DNA from: Chloromonas sp. AAM2
Lineage: Eukaryota; Chlorophyta; Chlorophyceae; Chlamydomonadales; Chlamydomonadaceae
NCBI GenBank assembly: GCA_004335635.1
Contig: QAXH01006281.1
Location: forward strand, 39,238-103,237
Direction: 5' to 3'
DNA length: 64,000 nucleotides
Position 1 is the stretch's first letter. The number at the start of each line of letters is the position of its first letter. The position numbers and the translations under genes are program-made. Positions 47,732-60,452 of this stretch are shown in pieces. The notes under the pieces were generated by a model, which had not been told where the DNA came from, ran no database searches, and was given only the letters and a program-made list of their open reading frames with translations.

Positions 47732-50514
47732 ATGGCAGAGGAGAAGAAGAACAGCCATCACCATGTTAGCCCCTGGATCAGAGGATTTTCTGGTTCCATT
47801 GGTGGCGTCGCCGAGGTAGGTCTGTCAGCTATCATCAGCATCCCTTTATATGGGTCCATCTCTCACATCATTTCAATCGTTGACCAATGCGCGATCGTCG
47901 TTATTCTCACTCTGACGTCAGAGAACAAACTCCCTGGTCCCGAGCAAGGCCAGAGCGCTAGCTCAGAATCAAGTGCCAGTGTGATCAGAACGCGCGTCTA
48001 CTCCAAGTAATGCCGTTTCCTGAGGAGATTACAATGCACATCACTTGATGCTGTGCATGCGTGTACCGTAGGCATGTGCCCTGCAACCCATGGACGTTAT
48101 CAAGACACGCCTTCAGCTGGATAGGCTGGGCAAGTACCACGGCATCTACCACTGTGGCCAGACCATCATCAAAGAAGAGGGTGTACGTTCCTTGTGGAAG
48201 GGGCTCACGCCCTTTGCCACACACTTGACACTCAAGTATGCGCTGCGGATGGGCTCAAACACTGTCTATCAGAATCTGTTGAGAGATCAAGTGAGTCAAG
48301 GCCAGCAGTGGACAAATATCAGCTGCACTCCAGAGTAGTGGCAGGCCAGGCCAGGCTCAACCAGGTAGCACAGCTCAGGATAACAGGATAAGGCTCTACC
48401 AGGTAGCACAGCCCCGAATGGCAGGATTAGGCTTTACCAGGTAGCACAGCCCAGCGCAGCAGTCAGCAGCAGGTGGTTTGGCACGCACACCGTGTAAATT
48501 ATAGGCGAAGATCTTGACCCAGTAATCGTGGCCAGTCAGATTCTACAGCTCACAACCCTGTGCATAATGTGTATGTGCGCTGTTGTTGCGTACTGCAGAG
48601 CGGCGGCCTCAGCGACGGTCGGCGTATGGCCGCAGGCTTCATGGCAGGCATCACTGAAGCACTCGTAATAGTCACACCCTTTGAAGTGAGTGAGGGCTGT
48701 TGCGGCAAGACACTTGCGAACCATCCTCACTGTCAGACCTTCACGTGGCTTGCACCCCTACTGGCTCTGACTCACTAAGTTTTATGGTGGAACTCTTCAC
48801 AAGCCACGAACTGTACGAACTGTAGACGTCATGCAGCGAAATGCCTCGCAGCTGCACCAGGGATGCTGCCATATTCTGGGCAGACACTCGACCCCGCATT
48901 GCAACCGTGCTCGTGCTCCTGCTTTTCGTTGGGTCTTGTTGCAGCTTGTCACAGATGGACATACACTGCATGCATCATGCTCTGATTTTGCGCTATGTTG
49001 CATACTGTGCCGAGCCAGGTGACATACCATCGTGTCATGGAAACCAACCGCTCCACCTGCTTGTGGCCGTGCCCCGGCCGCAGGTTGTCAAGATCCGGTT
49101 GCAGCAGCAAACAAATCGATTCGGTGGCGGCAGCAAAGAGGCCATGAAGTACAAGGGTCCCATCCACTGTGTGGTCACCACGCTAAGGGAGGAGGGCATC
49201 CGAGGCATGTGGTCGGGGGCTACGCCCACCATCATGCGCAACGGAACCAACCAGGTCAGGCGCAGGGCCAGACAATAGAGCAAGTGGTTGTCATTTGCCA
49301 GCACTGGCCTGAAGCTAGACGGCAATCAGTGGTGGTGGTCGTTGCCCTGAGAGTTGACAACCGGTCCATTCCTTTTGGTTGTCATCTGCCAGCACTGTGG
49401 AGGGGAGCTTGCTGTCATTGGTTTTATTGCTTTTCCAGCACAACCAAGCAGCTCACAACAAAAGATAAGATAACACAACTCTGCCCGCCAATCGCGACAG
49501 CAGCCAGGTTGTGGGGCGCCTTGAATGTTTGACCAGAGTCAGGTTATAGCTGTCAGCGATGAGCAGCCTGCACGGAACGAGGCTGCTGCAAACCCACCAT
49601 CGCGGCACACTCCTCGCTTGGGAAGGGGCGATATAGATGGACCGACCTCACCTCATATGGTGCATGGGCTGCACGAATGACAGTTCTCACGACTGTCGCC
49701 CTCGCCTTTTACTAGAGCGACCCGTGTCAATCGTGCACATCGGCCCCTGAATCTATTTTTAGGAGGGCTTGCCCCTTCCCCAAGCAGTTGACAGTCTACG
49801 CCCGGGCCGTTCAATTTGACCATGGCCGACAAAACCGACCTCGGACGATCGCAAACGACGCATTGCGACCATTCGTGTGTTTCATCTGAACTTCTTCTTG
49901 GTTCCACACACCGCAGATGTGCCTGTTCTGGGCCAAGAACAATATGGACAAGTACCTCTGGGACAAGCACGAAGGGGATGGCAAGCAGCTCACCCCGGGG
50001 CAAAGCATGGCCAGTGGTTTCCTAGCTGCCTGTTTGGGGCCAGTTGCGACAGGACCCTTTGACGTGATCAAAACAAGGCTTATGGCACAGAGCAAAACTG
50101 GAGAGGTGAAGTACACGGTAAGTTGCAGCTAGCTGTGAGCTGAAGCAGGTTTCAATGCAAGGCAGTGGACATGATTTGGCAGGTGCTGCAAGAGCTCAGA
50201 TAACTGTCAGTCCGGTTGTAGTCATTTGCCATGTTCATCCAGCATGATACAAGACCAGCTGATCTGGCCTTTTTGTAAATAGCTCTCTCAATTTTGTCAT
50301 CCATGATCTGATCTTTCAGGGCTTCTTTGACGCAATGGCCAAGATACCCCAGCAGGAGGGCATGCTTGCACTTTGGCGTGGCCTGCTGCCCCGTCTCATG
50401 CGCATTCCCCCAGGCCAGGCCATCGTCTGGGGCGTCAGCGATCAGATCACCGGATACTTTGAGCGGTTATCAGTAGAAAAAGAGAATGATGCTCAGAGAC
50501 GTGCCGCTCTCTAA
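47732..50514 (+). CDS. Mitochondrial succinate/fumarate carrier
   Basis: Exons: 47732-47815, 48072-48290, 48599-48685, 49084-49254, 49917-50117, 50320-50514 (TAA); 318 residues, all introns in phase 0. It matches plant mSFC1/yeast Sfc1 closely: SPWIRGFSGSIGGVAEACAL, QPMDVIKTRLQLDRLGKYHG, SLWKGLTPFATHLTLKYALR, ITEALVIVTPFEVVKIRLQQ, KYKGPIHCVVTTLREEG, TPTIMRNGTNQ, WDKHEGDGKQL, GPFDVIKTRLMAQSKTGE and RGLLPRLMRIPPGQAIVWGV. The three carrier signatures (P-x-D/E-xx-K/R) are intact. The family swaps cytosolic succinate from the glyoxylate cycle for mitochondrial fumarate, needed when growing on acetate or stored lipid. The start ATG is the first in frame and gives the usual short N-terminus. Confidence 0.95.
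48353..48462. repeat. 38-bp repeat, about three copies, in an intron of the succinate/fumarate carrier
   Basis: AGGCT(C/T)(A/T)ACCAGGTAGCACAGC starts at 48353, 48391 and 48429, exactly 38 bases apart. Confidence 0.9.
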
Positions 50515-52705
50515 AGATTACGCTCACATTAGACGACACTTGTAGCTGTACACCTTTGCAATATGTTCAGCAGGATGGTTGCTTCTCTTGCCCATCTTAC
50601 TCGAGCAACACGCTACTAGCCGACTAAGGGTTTCTGTGTCCACTGACTGCTCGGCTCAACAAACAGTTCACCTTGGCCATTTCCTGTGCATGTTACACAA
50701 TTCTCTATCTGGTTGACTGCTGTCATGGGCAGCTACAACGGCTTGTATGATATGAGCACTTATATGGGCAGCTTATATGAGCACGTGGCAGGATTGCATG
50801 GCGCGTGAGGGTAGCATCTGATCACGCTCTTGATCCCCTGATTCCATCAGAGAGCCTAGGTCGGCAATCACCTGGGCGATGGCCGGACTGTACTAGTAGT
50901 CAGGAGGCCAGCAGCTTGGGCTTCTGAGCACGCTTTCCCTCATGGCAAAGCCAATTAAGTTTAGCTTGCATACCATGACAATTTGCATGAGCGCGGTGCT
51001 AGGAGTGACTTTGTTTACTGCTGGCATTAGGCGTCAAGCTGCCATGCTACATGCCCAAAGTCCGCCTGCACATGGCACGAGCCTGTACTGGAGCCCAAGG
51101 ATCAGTTGACTTGAGCTTCATTTGTTTCGCGGTGTCTGTAGTTTGAAGTGTTAACTGCCCCAACCCGGTTGTTGTTCCTGGTAGGCATCAGTGCGCTGTG
51201 TCATAATTTCATTCGCATGCTAGTCGGACAGGCTGATTTCGTCCCTTCTTGTGATAGATGACTGGAATCAGAGAATACTGGATGATGCTGAACATGTCAT
51301 TACTGAATCAGGTAGCAACTGCTCTTTGTGAGAGCATCGCAACCAATCATGTTCCCTCCAATCGTGAACAAGGGGTGGGGTCAGGGAGGTGGGGTCGGGG
51401 AGGTGGAATGGGAAATCTCAAATACGACCTGGTGTGCAGGTCCATTGAGAAGGCACTGCGGATGCTTACAATGAGAGGGGTAACGCACAGGATACGACCG
51501 GCCTAGCACACCGCTCTCTGGCAGCTCAAAATGTTTGGTAAAGGCAACAGAACATCAACAAAGGTGGACATGCCTGTTGCAGGGTGGCACATGCGCCATG
51601 CCAGCGCAAGGTTGTGCATTGCGCTGCCCATTAACAAGCAAGTGGGTGGGAGGATACGTTGCATGCAGCAAAGAAGAAGCGCTGAAGCACGGACGCTGTA
51701 GCCAGCCTGGACATACAGCCCAGCTCGCATTCAAAACGTGCGTACCACATCGTTTGCGTTTACAGTGTAAGTGTAGGCCCAAGCGTAACCTTGTGCGCCC
51801 AAGCGTAACTAAATCACTTGAAACAAAGTGATCCCAGATGCAGCACGCCATACCCCAGCCAGAGCAGCGCCCACATGGGTGCCTCCGAGAGTTGAACGAC
51901 AACACCCTGTGCCACACACACCAATTACGTTTTGCTTGCAGGGCGTGCATGACTCAAGGTTCCCAGAATAATTGACAACAGCGACCATTCAACAATCTGC
52001 AAAACAATTAAAGCGCCTCTACTCCCCCCACTTGTGTCTTGCTAGCAGACACGAGTGCTGCACGTGATGCGAACCCATGGTGCATAGCCACACCAGAAAA
52101 CAATCCTCACAAGGACCACGGGCACGCAGAATGGCCAACCAACAAGTGGGTCTGTTTATGTCGCTGCAGATTGAACAGGAAAGACAAAGCAATTAACAGG
52201 ACCACACAGCGGAGTGTTGCCCCAAAAAATGTCTACTGTTAGAGGCACCGTGCAAACGAAGTCGAGCACTTCAGTGCATGTGTAAAGCCTGGCATGAGCT
52301 ACTGCATGTGTTACCAGCATGCGTGAGCTGCAATAACTGTTAGGTCTGGTTGACGTGAATGTGTTGAGTATTTGCCTGCCATCTGTTGACACACCAGTGC
52401 ATGGCGACTGGGAGCTGCCATCGGCGAAAAAAGCCATGCTGCACGGGTGTTGGATGGAAAGGCTGAACCACAACTGCGGCTGCATGGATCACTGCATCCC
52501 ATGCATGAAGGCTCCAATAAATCGCGCCTTGCTCTTGCAGAGAAACCAACAGGCCCGGTGTGTTTGGTCTAACAAGGTGCATGCTTGCAGACCAGTAGGC
52601 AGTTAGTTGGTAACCTGGCTGGAGGTCCCAGAGCAGCTTGCTTCAGCACCTGCAGGTCCTCTGCTGTTTGAAGCTGGCCTCATGAGCTCCATGGCACAGA
52701 TTGCG
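50515..52705. other. Intergenic region between the succinate/fumarate carrier and the ubiquitin-fold gene
   Basis: About 2.2 kb holding the 3' flanks of two convergent genes. No recognisable gene or MITE end. The one notable feature is a G-rich tract at 51372-51400. Confidence 0.5.
51372..51400 (+). other. Potential G-quadruplex motif
   Basis: Four or more runs of three to four Gs separated by 1-4 bases (GGGGTGGGGTCAGGGAGGTG then GGGTCGGGG), built from two copies of GTGGGGTC(A/G)GGGAG. Confidence 0.6.
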
Positions 52706-53331
52706 TCATGATATGATGCAACACCCCTTGGGTCCTTCTTTTTCTTGAGTTGTCCCTGATCCACCTGCAATTAAACAGAGCAGGAGCAAGAGTAGATACA
52801 AGGGGGGCAAGCTTGACGCCATGGCAACTGTCAGTTGGCTACAGGGTACCTCCTCACCTTGTTCCTTGGGTGCGTTTGCAGCTGGTCGCACCACAATGTG
52901 CATCGTCACAATTGTGTCCGGCTTTATCTCACCCATGTCCTTGCGGTACTCTGTAAGTGCAAGGCAGAGCAGAAAGCTCAAGCAGGGTGCCTGTGGTTGA
53001 GAGTCTACTGCGCGCGCCCTCCATGCGGCACCTTTCAATGGCTTGGTTGCGTCAACGTATTTTCCGCTGAGAATGAGCTTGATGTCATTCGCGCTACTGG
53101 GAGGATCCTTCGCCAACGAACCCTCTGCATCGCATGAGCACACAACCGGTTGGAAACCCCAGAACTATCTCAGGCACGGCTCCAGGGCATAAACTCTTCA
53201 TATGCCTCACCTTTAGGCCACTCCTGAAAGAGCTTTTCCTTCACAGCTTGGATGAGCTGGCTATCGGTGAAAGGGAAGGGCCCGACGTCTCCACTCGTGC
53301 TACGAAAGCGGACCTGCAAGGTTTCCGCCAT
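52706..53331 (-). CDS. Membrane-anchored ubiquitin-fold protein (MUB)
   Basis: Minus-strand exons: 53331-53211, 53124-53032, 52950-52858, 52764-52706 (TGA); 121 residues, every intron in the same phase (1). The protein begins MAETLQVRFRSTSGDVGPFP with the MUB F-R-x(4-6)-D-(V/I)-G-P pattern, then LIQAVKEKLFQEWPK, NDIKLILSGKYVDATKPL, MGEIKPDTIVTMHIVVRP and the C-terminus GPKGCCIIS. The last four residues CIIS are a CaaX prenylation box and the preceding Cys can be S-acylated. There is no Gly-Gly end, so it is not a conjugated modifier. MUBs are lipid-anchored at the plasma membrane, where plant relatives dock specific E2 ubiquitin-conjugating enzymes. Length equals plant MUBs. The gene is divergent from the DnaJ gene. 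Confidence 0.93.
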
Positions 53332-53612
53332 CGAGCCTCCACCAGTGTGCCCACCTCAAGCAGCGCTCTAGTTGGTGGAACTCTTCACTAGTAGGGCCTT
53401 GCTCGCCACGAGCACAGTTGGCAGAATCAGCGGTGCTACTAACAACGAGCTGGATCACTTGGTTCGCCTAGAGGCTTGTGTGCATTTGCGATGGAGGAAG
53501 CTGGTGGCATGCCATGCCATCGGTTGCGCCCGTTGTTCAAGAAAACCGCCCAGCCACGTTGGGATTATTGCTGCTTGTCCGCAGGGCCCTTCATTGTTAG
53601 AATTGCTCTTTG
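53332..53612. promoter_or_regulatory. Putative bidirectional promoter
   Basis: 281 bases between the ATG codons of the divergent MUB and DnaJ genes; no specific element is recognised. Confidence 0.35.
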
Positions 53613-56600
53613 ATGGCTGGAAAAGGGCCTGGCCAGGCCCAATCGGGGCCGAGCAACATCCGAGAAGAGCCAGCTGCTTCTGGGCAGCAGCATTCTGATG
53701 CCCTAACGCATGACAAAGAACCCAAGGTCGATTTTAACGATGTATTCAGCCTTCGTAAGCCCAAGGATGCCAAGGCAGGCCTTGCGAGTGGGCTCAAGTC
53801 CATGGGCAAGGGCCTTGCCGCGGGCATGGCGGGCTTGGTGGCCGCTCCAGTCATGGGCGCCAAGCAGCAAGGGGTCCTTGGGTTCGGCAAAGGTCTTGCA
53901 GCTGGTGAGCACCTCATGTTGCTGAGTTTGGACGTCCGGACAGCCATGCTTCCAGCCACACTGCGCACATAACGCATGCACTTGCCTCGGGCGGCTCATG
54001 CAAGCTGAAGATCATCTGCTGCTGCCATGCTCGTGCAGGCGTGGTGGGCGCCGTGGTGCTGCCGGTGACAGGCGTGACAATTGGCACAGTCCAGATGGTC
54101 CGAGGGGTCTGCAACACAGCTGAGGCAGTCTCTGAAACAGCCAAGGGGAGAATCTGGGATGAAGTGAGTTTAATCTGATGCTTGTTCTGAGAAGCCCTGG
54201 TAATGATACCACGTTACCAAAACGCCAACGTTAGAGGGGTGTTGGATCTGGTTTCCCGTGTGCCAACGTCAAGGCTCCTTTCCACCCACACGCTCATTTC
54301 CACACAAGGATCTGGTTTCCCGTGTGCCAACGTCAAGGTTCCTTTCCACCCACACGCTCATTTCCACACACAACACCTCACCACCGTGCGTGTGCGGAAT
54401 GATAAACTTTTATAATTAAACTAGGTGCTTCCACCTAGAGATTGTGTTGCATCCAACTCTTGCATGGCATGTACGTGCTGCCTCTAGGAGAGACGCGCCT
54501 GGGTGGACAAACCAGACGGTACCATCATCACCGCTGAGGCAGCCAAGGCGTCTACCCGCATGCTGGCACGCAAGCCTGCAGCAGGAATCGACTATTATGA
54601 GGTTTTACAGGTGTGTGGCAAGGGACACACACACATTTCAATTGATGGTTGAGCAGGCTGTTATGCGTGTGGCACCAGTTTCCCAGCAGCCTAGCCAGCC
54701 TGCATGGTAATGTTCTTGTACATTCATGGTTGTGTGATGACAATACCATTTTGCCTGTTGCCGTGCTGACAGGTACCAAAAGATGCGACGCCCGAGCAGA
54801 TCAAGAAGTCTTATTACATGCTTGCTCGGAAATGGCACCCGGATAAGAACCCTGGAGACGCCGGGGCACATGAGCGTTTTCAGAAACTGGGTGAAGCGTA
54901 CCAGGTGGGCTGCAGGTGCAAATCGTGCGGCATGCTTATGCCGCGACGTGTGTTATGTCTATTGCCTTTTTGCTTGTCAAGAAACAGTGTGCTGGTTTGT
55001 TGGGCACATGCTATCACAATCAATCATGCATAGCATACCAGGTAGGTTCAGGTGCAAGAGCTTCTGGGCAGAGCAATTATGCGCATCCAAGCGAATGCAA
55101 ACTGCTCCAACTAATCTGATGTCCACTATTGTTTTACTGGTAAGCACCAGTGTGCTGGTCAGCTGCAAGCGTGCTACCATGATTTCTGACTGCTGGGTTT
55201 TCACCTCAGGTGCTGGGTAACGCCGAATTGCGAGAAAAGTATGACATGCACGGTGCCGAGGGCCTGGATGTCAACTTCATGGATGGAGGAGAGTTCTTCA
55301 ACATGCTGTTTGGAAACGACTTGTGAGTGCAATACACGGACGGGCGCAAGGCTGAACACGGCCGGAACAGGTTCCTGTGCATGTTGAATTGCTTGTTCCT
55401 ATACTTCAGCGACAGAAAAGTCTGAATGGAATACAGTCAAGCGTAGTACGGGTCATGTAGGTGCGTACGGGTCATTTACATGCAAAACCAGACGCAGCCT
55501 GATCGGGTAGCCAGGCATGTTGGATTGTTTATTTGAGTAGTTCTCTGACACGCACGTTCAGTTGACATCCAGGCAGAATGATTGAGTCAGGTGAACTACC
55601 CACTTGCCAGCCTTTTGAGCATACCACTGCTTTCATTAACACACGAGCTCGTCTGATTGGCAGGTTTGAACACTTGGTGGGCGAACTAGCCATTGCTGCA
55701 GCTGCTCGGTCGGGCGGAGAGATGACACATGCGCAGATGAAGGCAATTCAGGTTCGTATTTGTGGCTGTGATTGAGTGCATCTGGGTAGCAGGCATGAAT
55801 ATTGCAAGCGCAGAACAGTTGACCTGAAGCTTGGTCGAGCAATCACTTGACTGGGCGCACGCATGCTGCACCTGTGCATGCCAGCAAGGCCTTGGTCACA
55901 GCTTAGGTGCCTGGGCAAGATGTAAGAATAAGGAAACCACAGAAGATCGAAATGATGTCTTGCACTTTTGGTTTCACCCCTGTAGGCTGCTCGTGTTGAG
56001 CGTCTGGCCATCAACCTCAAGGCCATGCTCCAACGCTACGTGGCTGGGGATGAGGACGGATTCAAGGTGAGCTGGACTGGAATTGAGATGGTGGCTGTCC
56101 TGGGTGCAGCCAGAGGCTTGACCAAGCGCCAGGCAAAGAATGGAAGCAGAGTCAGGAAGGCGCGCAGCGGCAGCTGTCGTTGGTGCAGTCCAGCTGCTGA
56201 ATTCAATGTTGGGCAATGAGGACAAGCCACTAAATCCGATGCTTTGCTCACGTCGTGCTCACCAATCCTTTCCTCAGAGCTTCATGTTTTCCCAAGTCTC
56301 GTGTTTGTCTGCCATGCGTGTGGGCACTGAGTTGGTGTTCACATGGACTGGTGTGTGTCTCTGCTTGTGCGTGGTCCGGCATGGCCGCCCCCTGTTCGCC
56401 GGTTGAGCGCCTGTGCGCCCTGCCTGTGCAGATGGCGATGCAGGAAGAGGCATCCCAGCTAGCCGCGGCCTCCTTTGGCGAGACCATGCTCCATGCGTTG
56501 GGACGTGTGTACGAGCAGCAGGCGGACATTCACATGGGCGGCATCTTCGGCAGTTTAGCAGCCAAGATGAAAGCGGGCGCAGAAAATATGAAGTGTGTTT

Positions 56601-59524
56601 GGGTGTTGGCAAGCCAGCCAAACAGGGTTTTGGCCCTCTGGTATCACCTACTAGAGCGTTTGTGCACCTGCCCACCGTTTCCTGTATATGTTTCCTGTAA
56701 GTCCGCGTGGGTTGTCGGCAAATCAGCCAGACTCAACTTCTACTTAAGCGGTTTGTACTCCTGCTGTTTCCTTTCTGTACTCTCAGCCTGCCCCTGCTCG
56801 CTTTTGACATGCAGGTCTCAGGTCAATGCTGCCAGCGCTGCCATCAAAGTGTACCAGGCGCAGCAGAAGATTGAGCAATGGCAGAGAGACCAGGTAAGGC
56901 GTGTCAGGGCAGCCTCATTGTCGTGTATACGTGGCTTCTGGCAGAATAGGGAGATATTCTGATTATTCTGTTCGTTCATAAAGCTGATCCCTTTCTACTA
57001 TGTCATGCACAAGTTTGGGATTGCCTTTTTCATGTTAGCATCACCTGCTGTAAGAAACAGTCCTCAAGTTGGCCGTTATGGTTACAGCCGCCGCTCACCC
57101 GGACAGTAGGGCAGACAGCTGCTGGGAGATGTCGACACTGTCAATGTTTTGAGCATTCTCATACTTGACGCAGGATCACGCTTGGGTGTTTTTGGTAGTG
57201 TGTGCTCAATCTGTAGCTCACATATGCGTTGGCCACAACATGCATTGGCCACAACATGCTTTCTTGACCACCCAGGAGCGCAAGGCACTCCAGGAAGCGG
57301 AGGCTGACGCTGCGGCTGCAGCCCCCACAACCACAGCGGCAGCCGCGGGCTTGCAAGCGACAGCGGACACGGAAACGGCCGCAGCGGCCGCAAAAGGCGC
57401 CCCGGCACCCAGTGCACAGGCCACAGAGGCAGGGCCCGTAGCAGGGGAAGCAGGTATGGGTTTACTGCAGGGATGGCACTCAAAGCACGAGGATAAGGGA
57501 TGCCATGTCTGTCTGATCACATGATGCCGGAGGATGCAAAACCTGGTTGTCATTCTACAGTTATAGTTCTGCACTGACAAGATGCTGCAATCATCAGCAT
57601 GCATCAATCAAGCATGCATCAATCAATAAGCATGTACAACTCGTATCTGCACCTACTAGAAGATGCTGCCATTGCATGCATTCAACAGACAAACATGACC
57701 GAGGTGTTTGGCCTGAGGACGTGGGCAAGGAGCGATGCCCACACGAGTCAATCAGTCATAGAGTTAGTTATCTAATCATGGGTTGTTTGATGCTGCTTGC
57801 AGAGGAGGACGCTGCTGCAGCGGCTGCGAAAAAGGCGGCGGCAGAGCAGGCCATTGCAATGGCAAGGTAAGGCCCTTTCCCTGTTCTACTTTCAAGGCCA
57901 AGCAGGCAGGCAGGGGGTGAGGCACAGCAGGAGCTCTGATTGATTGGGATTCAGCCGATGAGGCCAGGGTAGGCAGACAGCACTCAAGGTTTAGGTGTTT
58001 GGCGTGCAAGTGTGATACAGATGGCAACAAGTGCCAGGCAGTCAAACAGGCTCTTCAATCCTGACTCGCAGTTGTCGTTAGCTTGTAGGTTACCGGTAGT
58101 CAAAGGCCTTGAAGCCGCTGTCGCAGCCAGGGGCACCAGCGTCCCACCACAGTATGTCAACCTTTTGCTGGTGTGCTTTGGCCGCAGGCAAGCGCTTGAA
58201 GAGGCTGCTCTGCCCCTGATGCTCGAGGCCATGTGGGCAGCCAACGTCCTGGACATACAGAACACACTGCGCAAGGTAGGACCATGTGATGGAGCTGGTA
58301 GGCATAGCAGGGCGTGCTGAGTTGACAGAAAGTATGCAGGTTCACCTTCTTAGGCATTGTGCAGTTTGCCAAGTGATCAAGCAACATGCAGTTGACCTTG
58401 TGAAGTAATGCCTTACTTGCCGGCACGTGGTTGCCTCATCCGGCTGTGTGAGCAGCGCCATGCGTTGGGGCTGGTAGCTCCATAGTGGATTCTCCACCTG
58501 CCAACGTCTCGCCTGCAAAGAACATGCAATTCTCTGAGGCTAAGCACAGTGTTGGCTTACTCGACTAAGGGCTGGTCTGCTTCGCAGGTGTGCATCAAGC
58601 TGCTGCAGGAGCCGGGCGTGCCCACTCACACACTCAAGGCACGAGGGCTTGCGCTCAGGGAGCTAGGTGAGTGCACACGAACGGGTTTTGCGATGGGTGG
58701 TAGCCGAGCAGGCAAGGAAGTAACACACATAGTGACATAGATAACATAGCTGCCATACAAATTGTGACACTGCATGAGCATATTCACCATCTCGCGCCAA
58801 GTCTTGGGGAGAATGAGCCACAACGGGAATGGGTTTGCTGGGTGCGCACAGACAGCGGTGTTGTCCGCGACAAATCAGGGGTGTGATGGCGCTGGCCGAG
58901 TCGTTATCTATGCTTGTCTCGCCAGTGTATGGCAGGCTTCATTTGATAAGAACCCAAGCTTTTGCGCTGCAGGGGTGATCTTCCAAGCTGCCAAGGCGCC
59001 GCCATCCGCTGCCACGGGCGCTGAAGGCGGCACTGATGGCGGGATGGGGTCAGGGCCAGCCATGCGGTCGCAGGGCGCGGGCCGCAGCGGGACAGCCGAG
59101 GGGGGCAGCAGCAGCGGAACAGCAGGCCAGCAGAGTGAGCTCGGAACGGGTTGGGGTTAGAGAAAGTGAACTCACAGGGTTGCTGCCGCATGTCGCATGG
59201 AGCGCACGTCGGTGTGTTGCTTTCTTTTTTTTTGCTTTCTTCGCTCTGTCACTAACCTCTGTCTGCTACTAGCCTTTGGGTTGTGGATAAGGGTGTGCTG
59301 AGCTGTGGCTTTAACAGCATTCCATTGGGGTCTAACAGGCCAGGCCATGCTGGCCTTCCATTTCAGATCATCAATTTTGCAACACTTCGCGTGCCACTGT
59401 GCCTACTAGTTTGCTCACCTGCCATGTGAGTGCAGGTGCAGCCAACGCCGGCAAGGAGGCCCGGCGTCAGATGGAGGAGGCCATGATACGGGTGATGGAG
59501 AAGAGGGCAGGGAACGGCAACTGA
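53613..59524 (+). CDS. DnaJ (Hsp40) protein with C-terminal DnaJ-X domain
   Basis: Exons: 53613-53904, 54039-54163, 54488-54610, 54773-54904, 55210-55322, 55664-55751, 55986-56066, 56432-56592, 56815-56893, 57276-57453, 57803-57866, 58188-58275, 58588-58666, 58973-59134, 59436-59524 (TGA); 617 residues, phases consistent. Residues about 55-125 are small-residue rich ([40 protein letters not shown]), like a membrane-associating glycine zipper. The J domain (about 173-240) reads [20 protein letters not shown], with HPD at about 202-204. Then come [35 protein letters not shown] and [20 protein letters not shown], the DnaJ-X region of yeast Caj1/Djp1 and plant homologues, plus an Ala-rich insert. 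J proteins stimulate Hsp70 ATPase; the client and location are unknown. A penultimate exon without splicing would end at 59160 instead; the spliced form adds a charged helix ([17 protein letters not shown]). Confidence 0.9.
54244..54371. repeat. 64-bp tandem duplication in a DnaJ intron
   Basis: Two adjacent units (54244-54307, 54308-54371) beginning GGATCTGGTTTCCCGTGTGC, with one or two differences. Confidence 0.95.
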
Positions 59525-60208
59525 TGCGCGACAGCCACAGCGCAGCCTGCTCCAGTGTGTAGCTGATGTAGTGTTTGAGCGCCAATTGCACAGCGTTTGG
59601 CCACCAGTCAAACAGGGTTTGAAGTTGACAGCTGAGTGGCTGTCATGACAGCATCGCTAGCAGAATCAGGCGTCATATGCTTTGTCAAGGCGCCAAGGTT
59701 CAAAGGTAGCACAGGCATAGCCATTTTGCCCATCTGGGGTTGCCAAACGTTACGTGAGGGCTAGAAAGGAACGGTTTTCTATGGCAGCACAGTTCATGCA
59801 CGTTCTATGGCGTGCCAACTCAACGCAACCACGGGGCGCTTGCACATCTGTTTGACTGCTGGCGAACAAAGTGAGTGCATCAAGTGATGAGTGTAGGGTG
59901 GCATTTCAAGTAAAGGGAGCAGCTTTGCCAATGTTTTTTGGTTTTGTTAGTGTGTGGCTCAGGGTTTGCCGGTGAGGCTGAGAGAAGGGTGTGTGAGTGC
60001 CTGACGGCAAGGATGCGCATGGATGGTTCTGGATGTTCCACTTCTGATGATGATGGATGGTTTGTGCAGCCAACTATGTGCACGGTTGCTCTAGGTGGAA
60101 CACATGTTTATTGTCAGGCCTTTCTAACAGGGTTTGCGGACTGGATAACACCCCAAGGGCTGGCCACCACCACTATCTCGGTGTTTCCTAATCCCCTTCA
60201 CATGCTAG

Positions 60209-60452
60209 TTGGACGGGCAACCAAAACTAGGCAAAAAAAAAAGGAGTTTGCCAGTTCTGGGACAGTTCTTGTGTGCGGCACTGAAACCAGTGGTACTGCT
60301 CGTCTGTTCATGTGAGAACCACGCACAGCGGCCTGAATTGCACCTCAAGGCTGGCACTTGCTCCCCACAACGGGCACCTACAACACCGGTTCCAGTGTCA
60401 CTCACAGGAATTGTCCCAGAACTGGCAAACTTCTTTTTTTTTGCCCGTCCAA
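60209..60452. mobile_element. Best-preserved MITE-like element
   Basis: 244 bases bounded by the perfect inverted 12-mers TTGGACGGGCAA and TTGCCCGTCCAA. Inside these, the left end is an A-run then GGAGTTTGCCAGTTCTGGGA and the right end TCCCAGAACTGGCAAACTTC then a T-run. Internal inverted pieces GGCACTGAAACCAGTGG and CACCGGTTCCAGTGTCAC follow. The left side carries a 14-base insertion (CCAAAACTAGGCAA). AGTTGG occurs at both outer edges and may be part of a target-site duplication. No coding capacity. Confidence 0.85.

Noticed and set aside
47547..47819. Plus-strand frame upstream of the succinate/fumarate carrier as an N-terminal extension
   Set aside because: It is in a different frame from the carrier exon starting at 47732. 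Plant and fungal relatives start near the equivalent of 47732, so no extension is needed.
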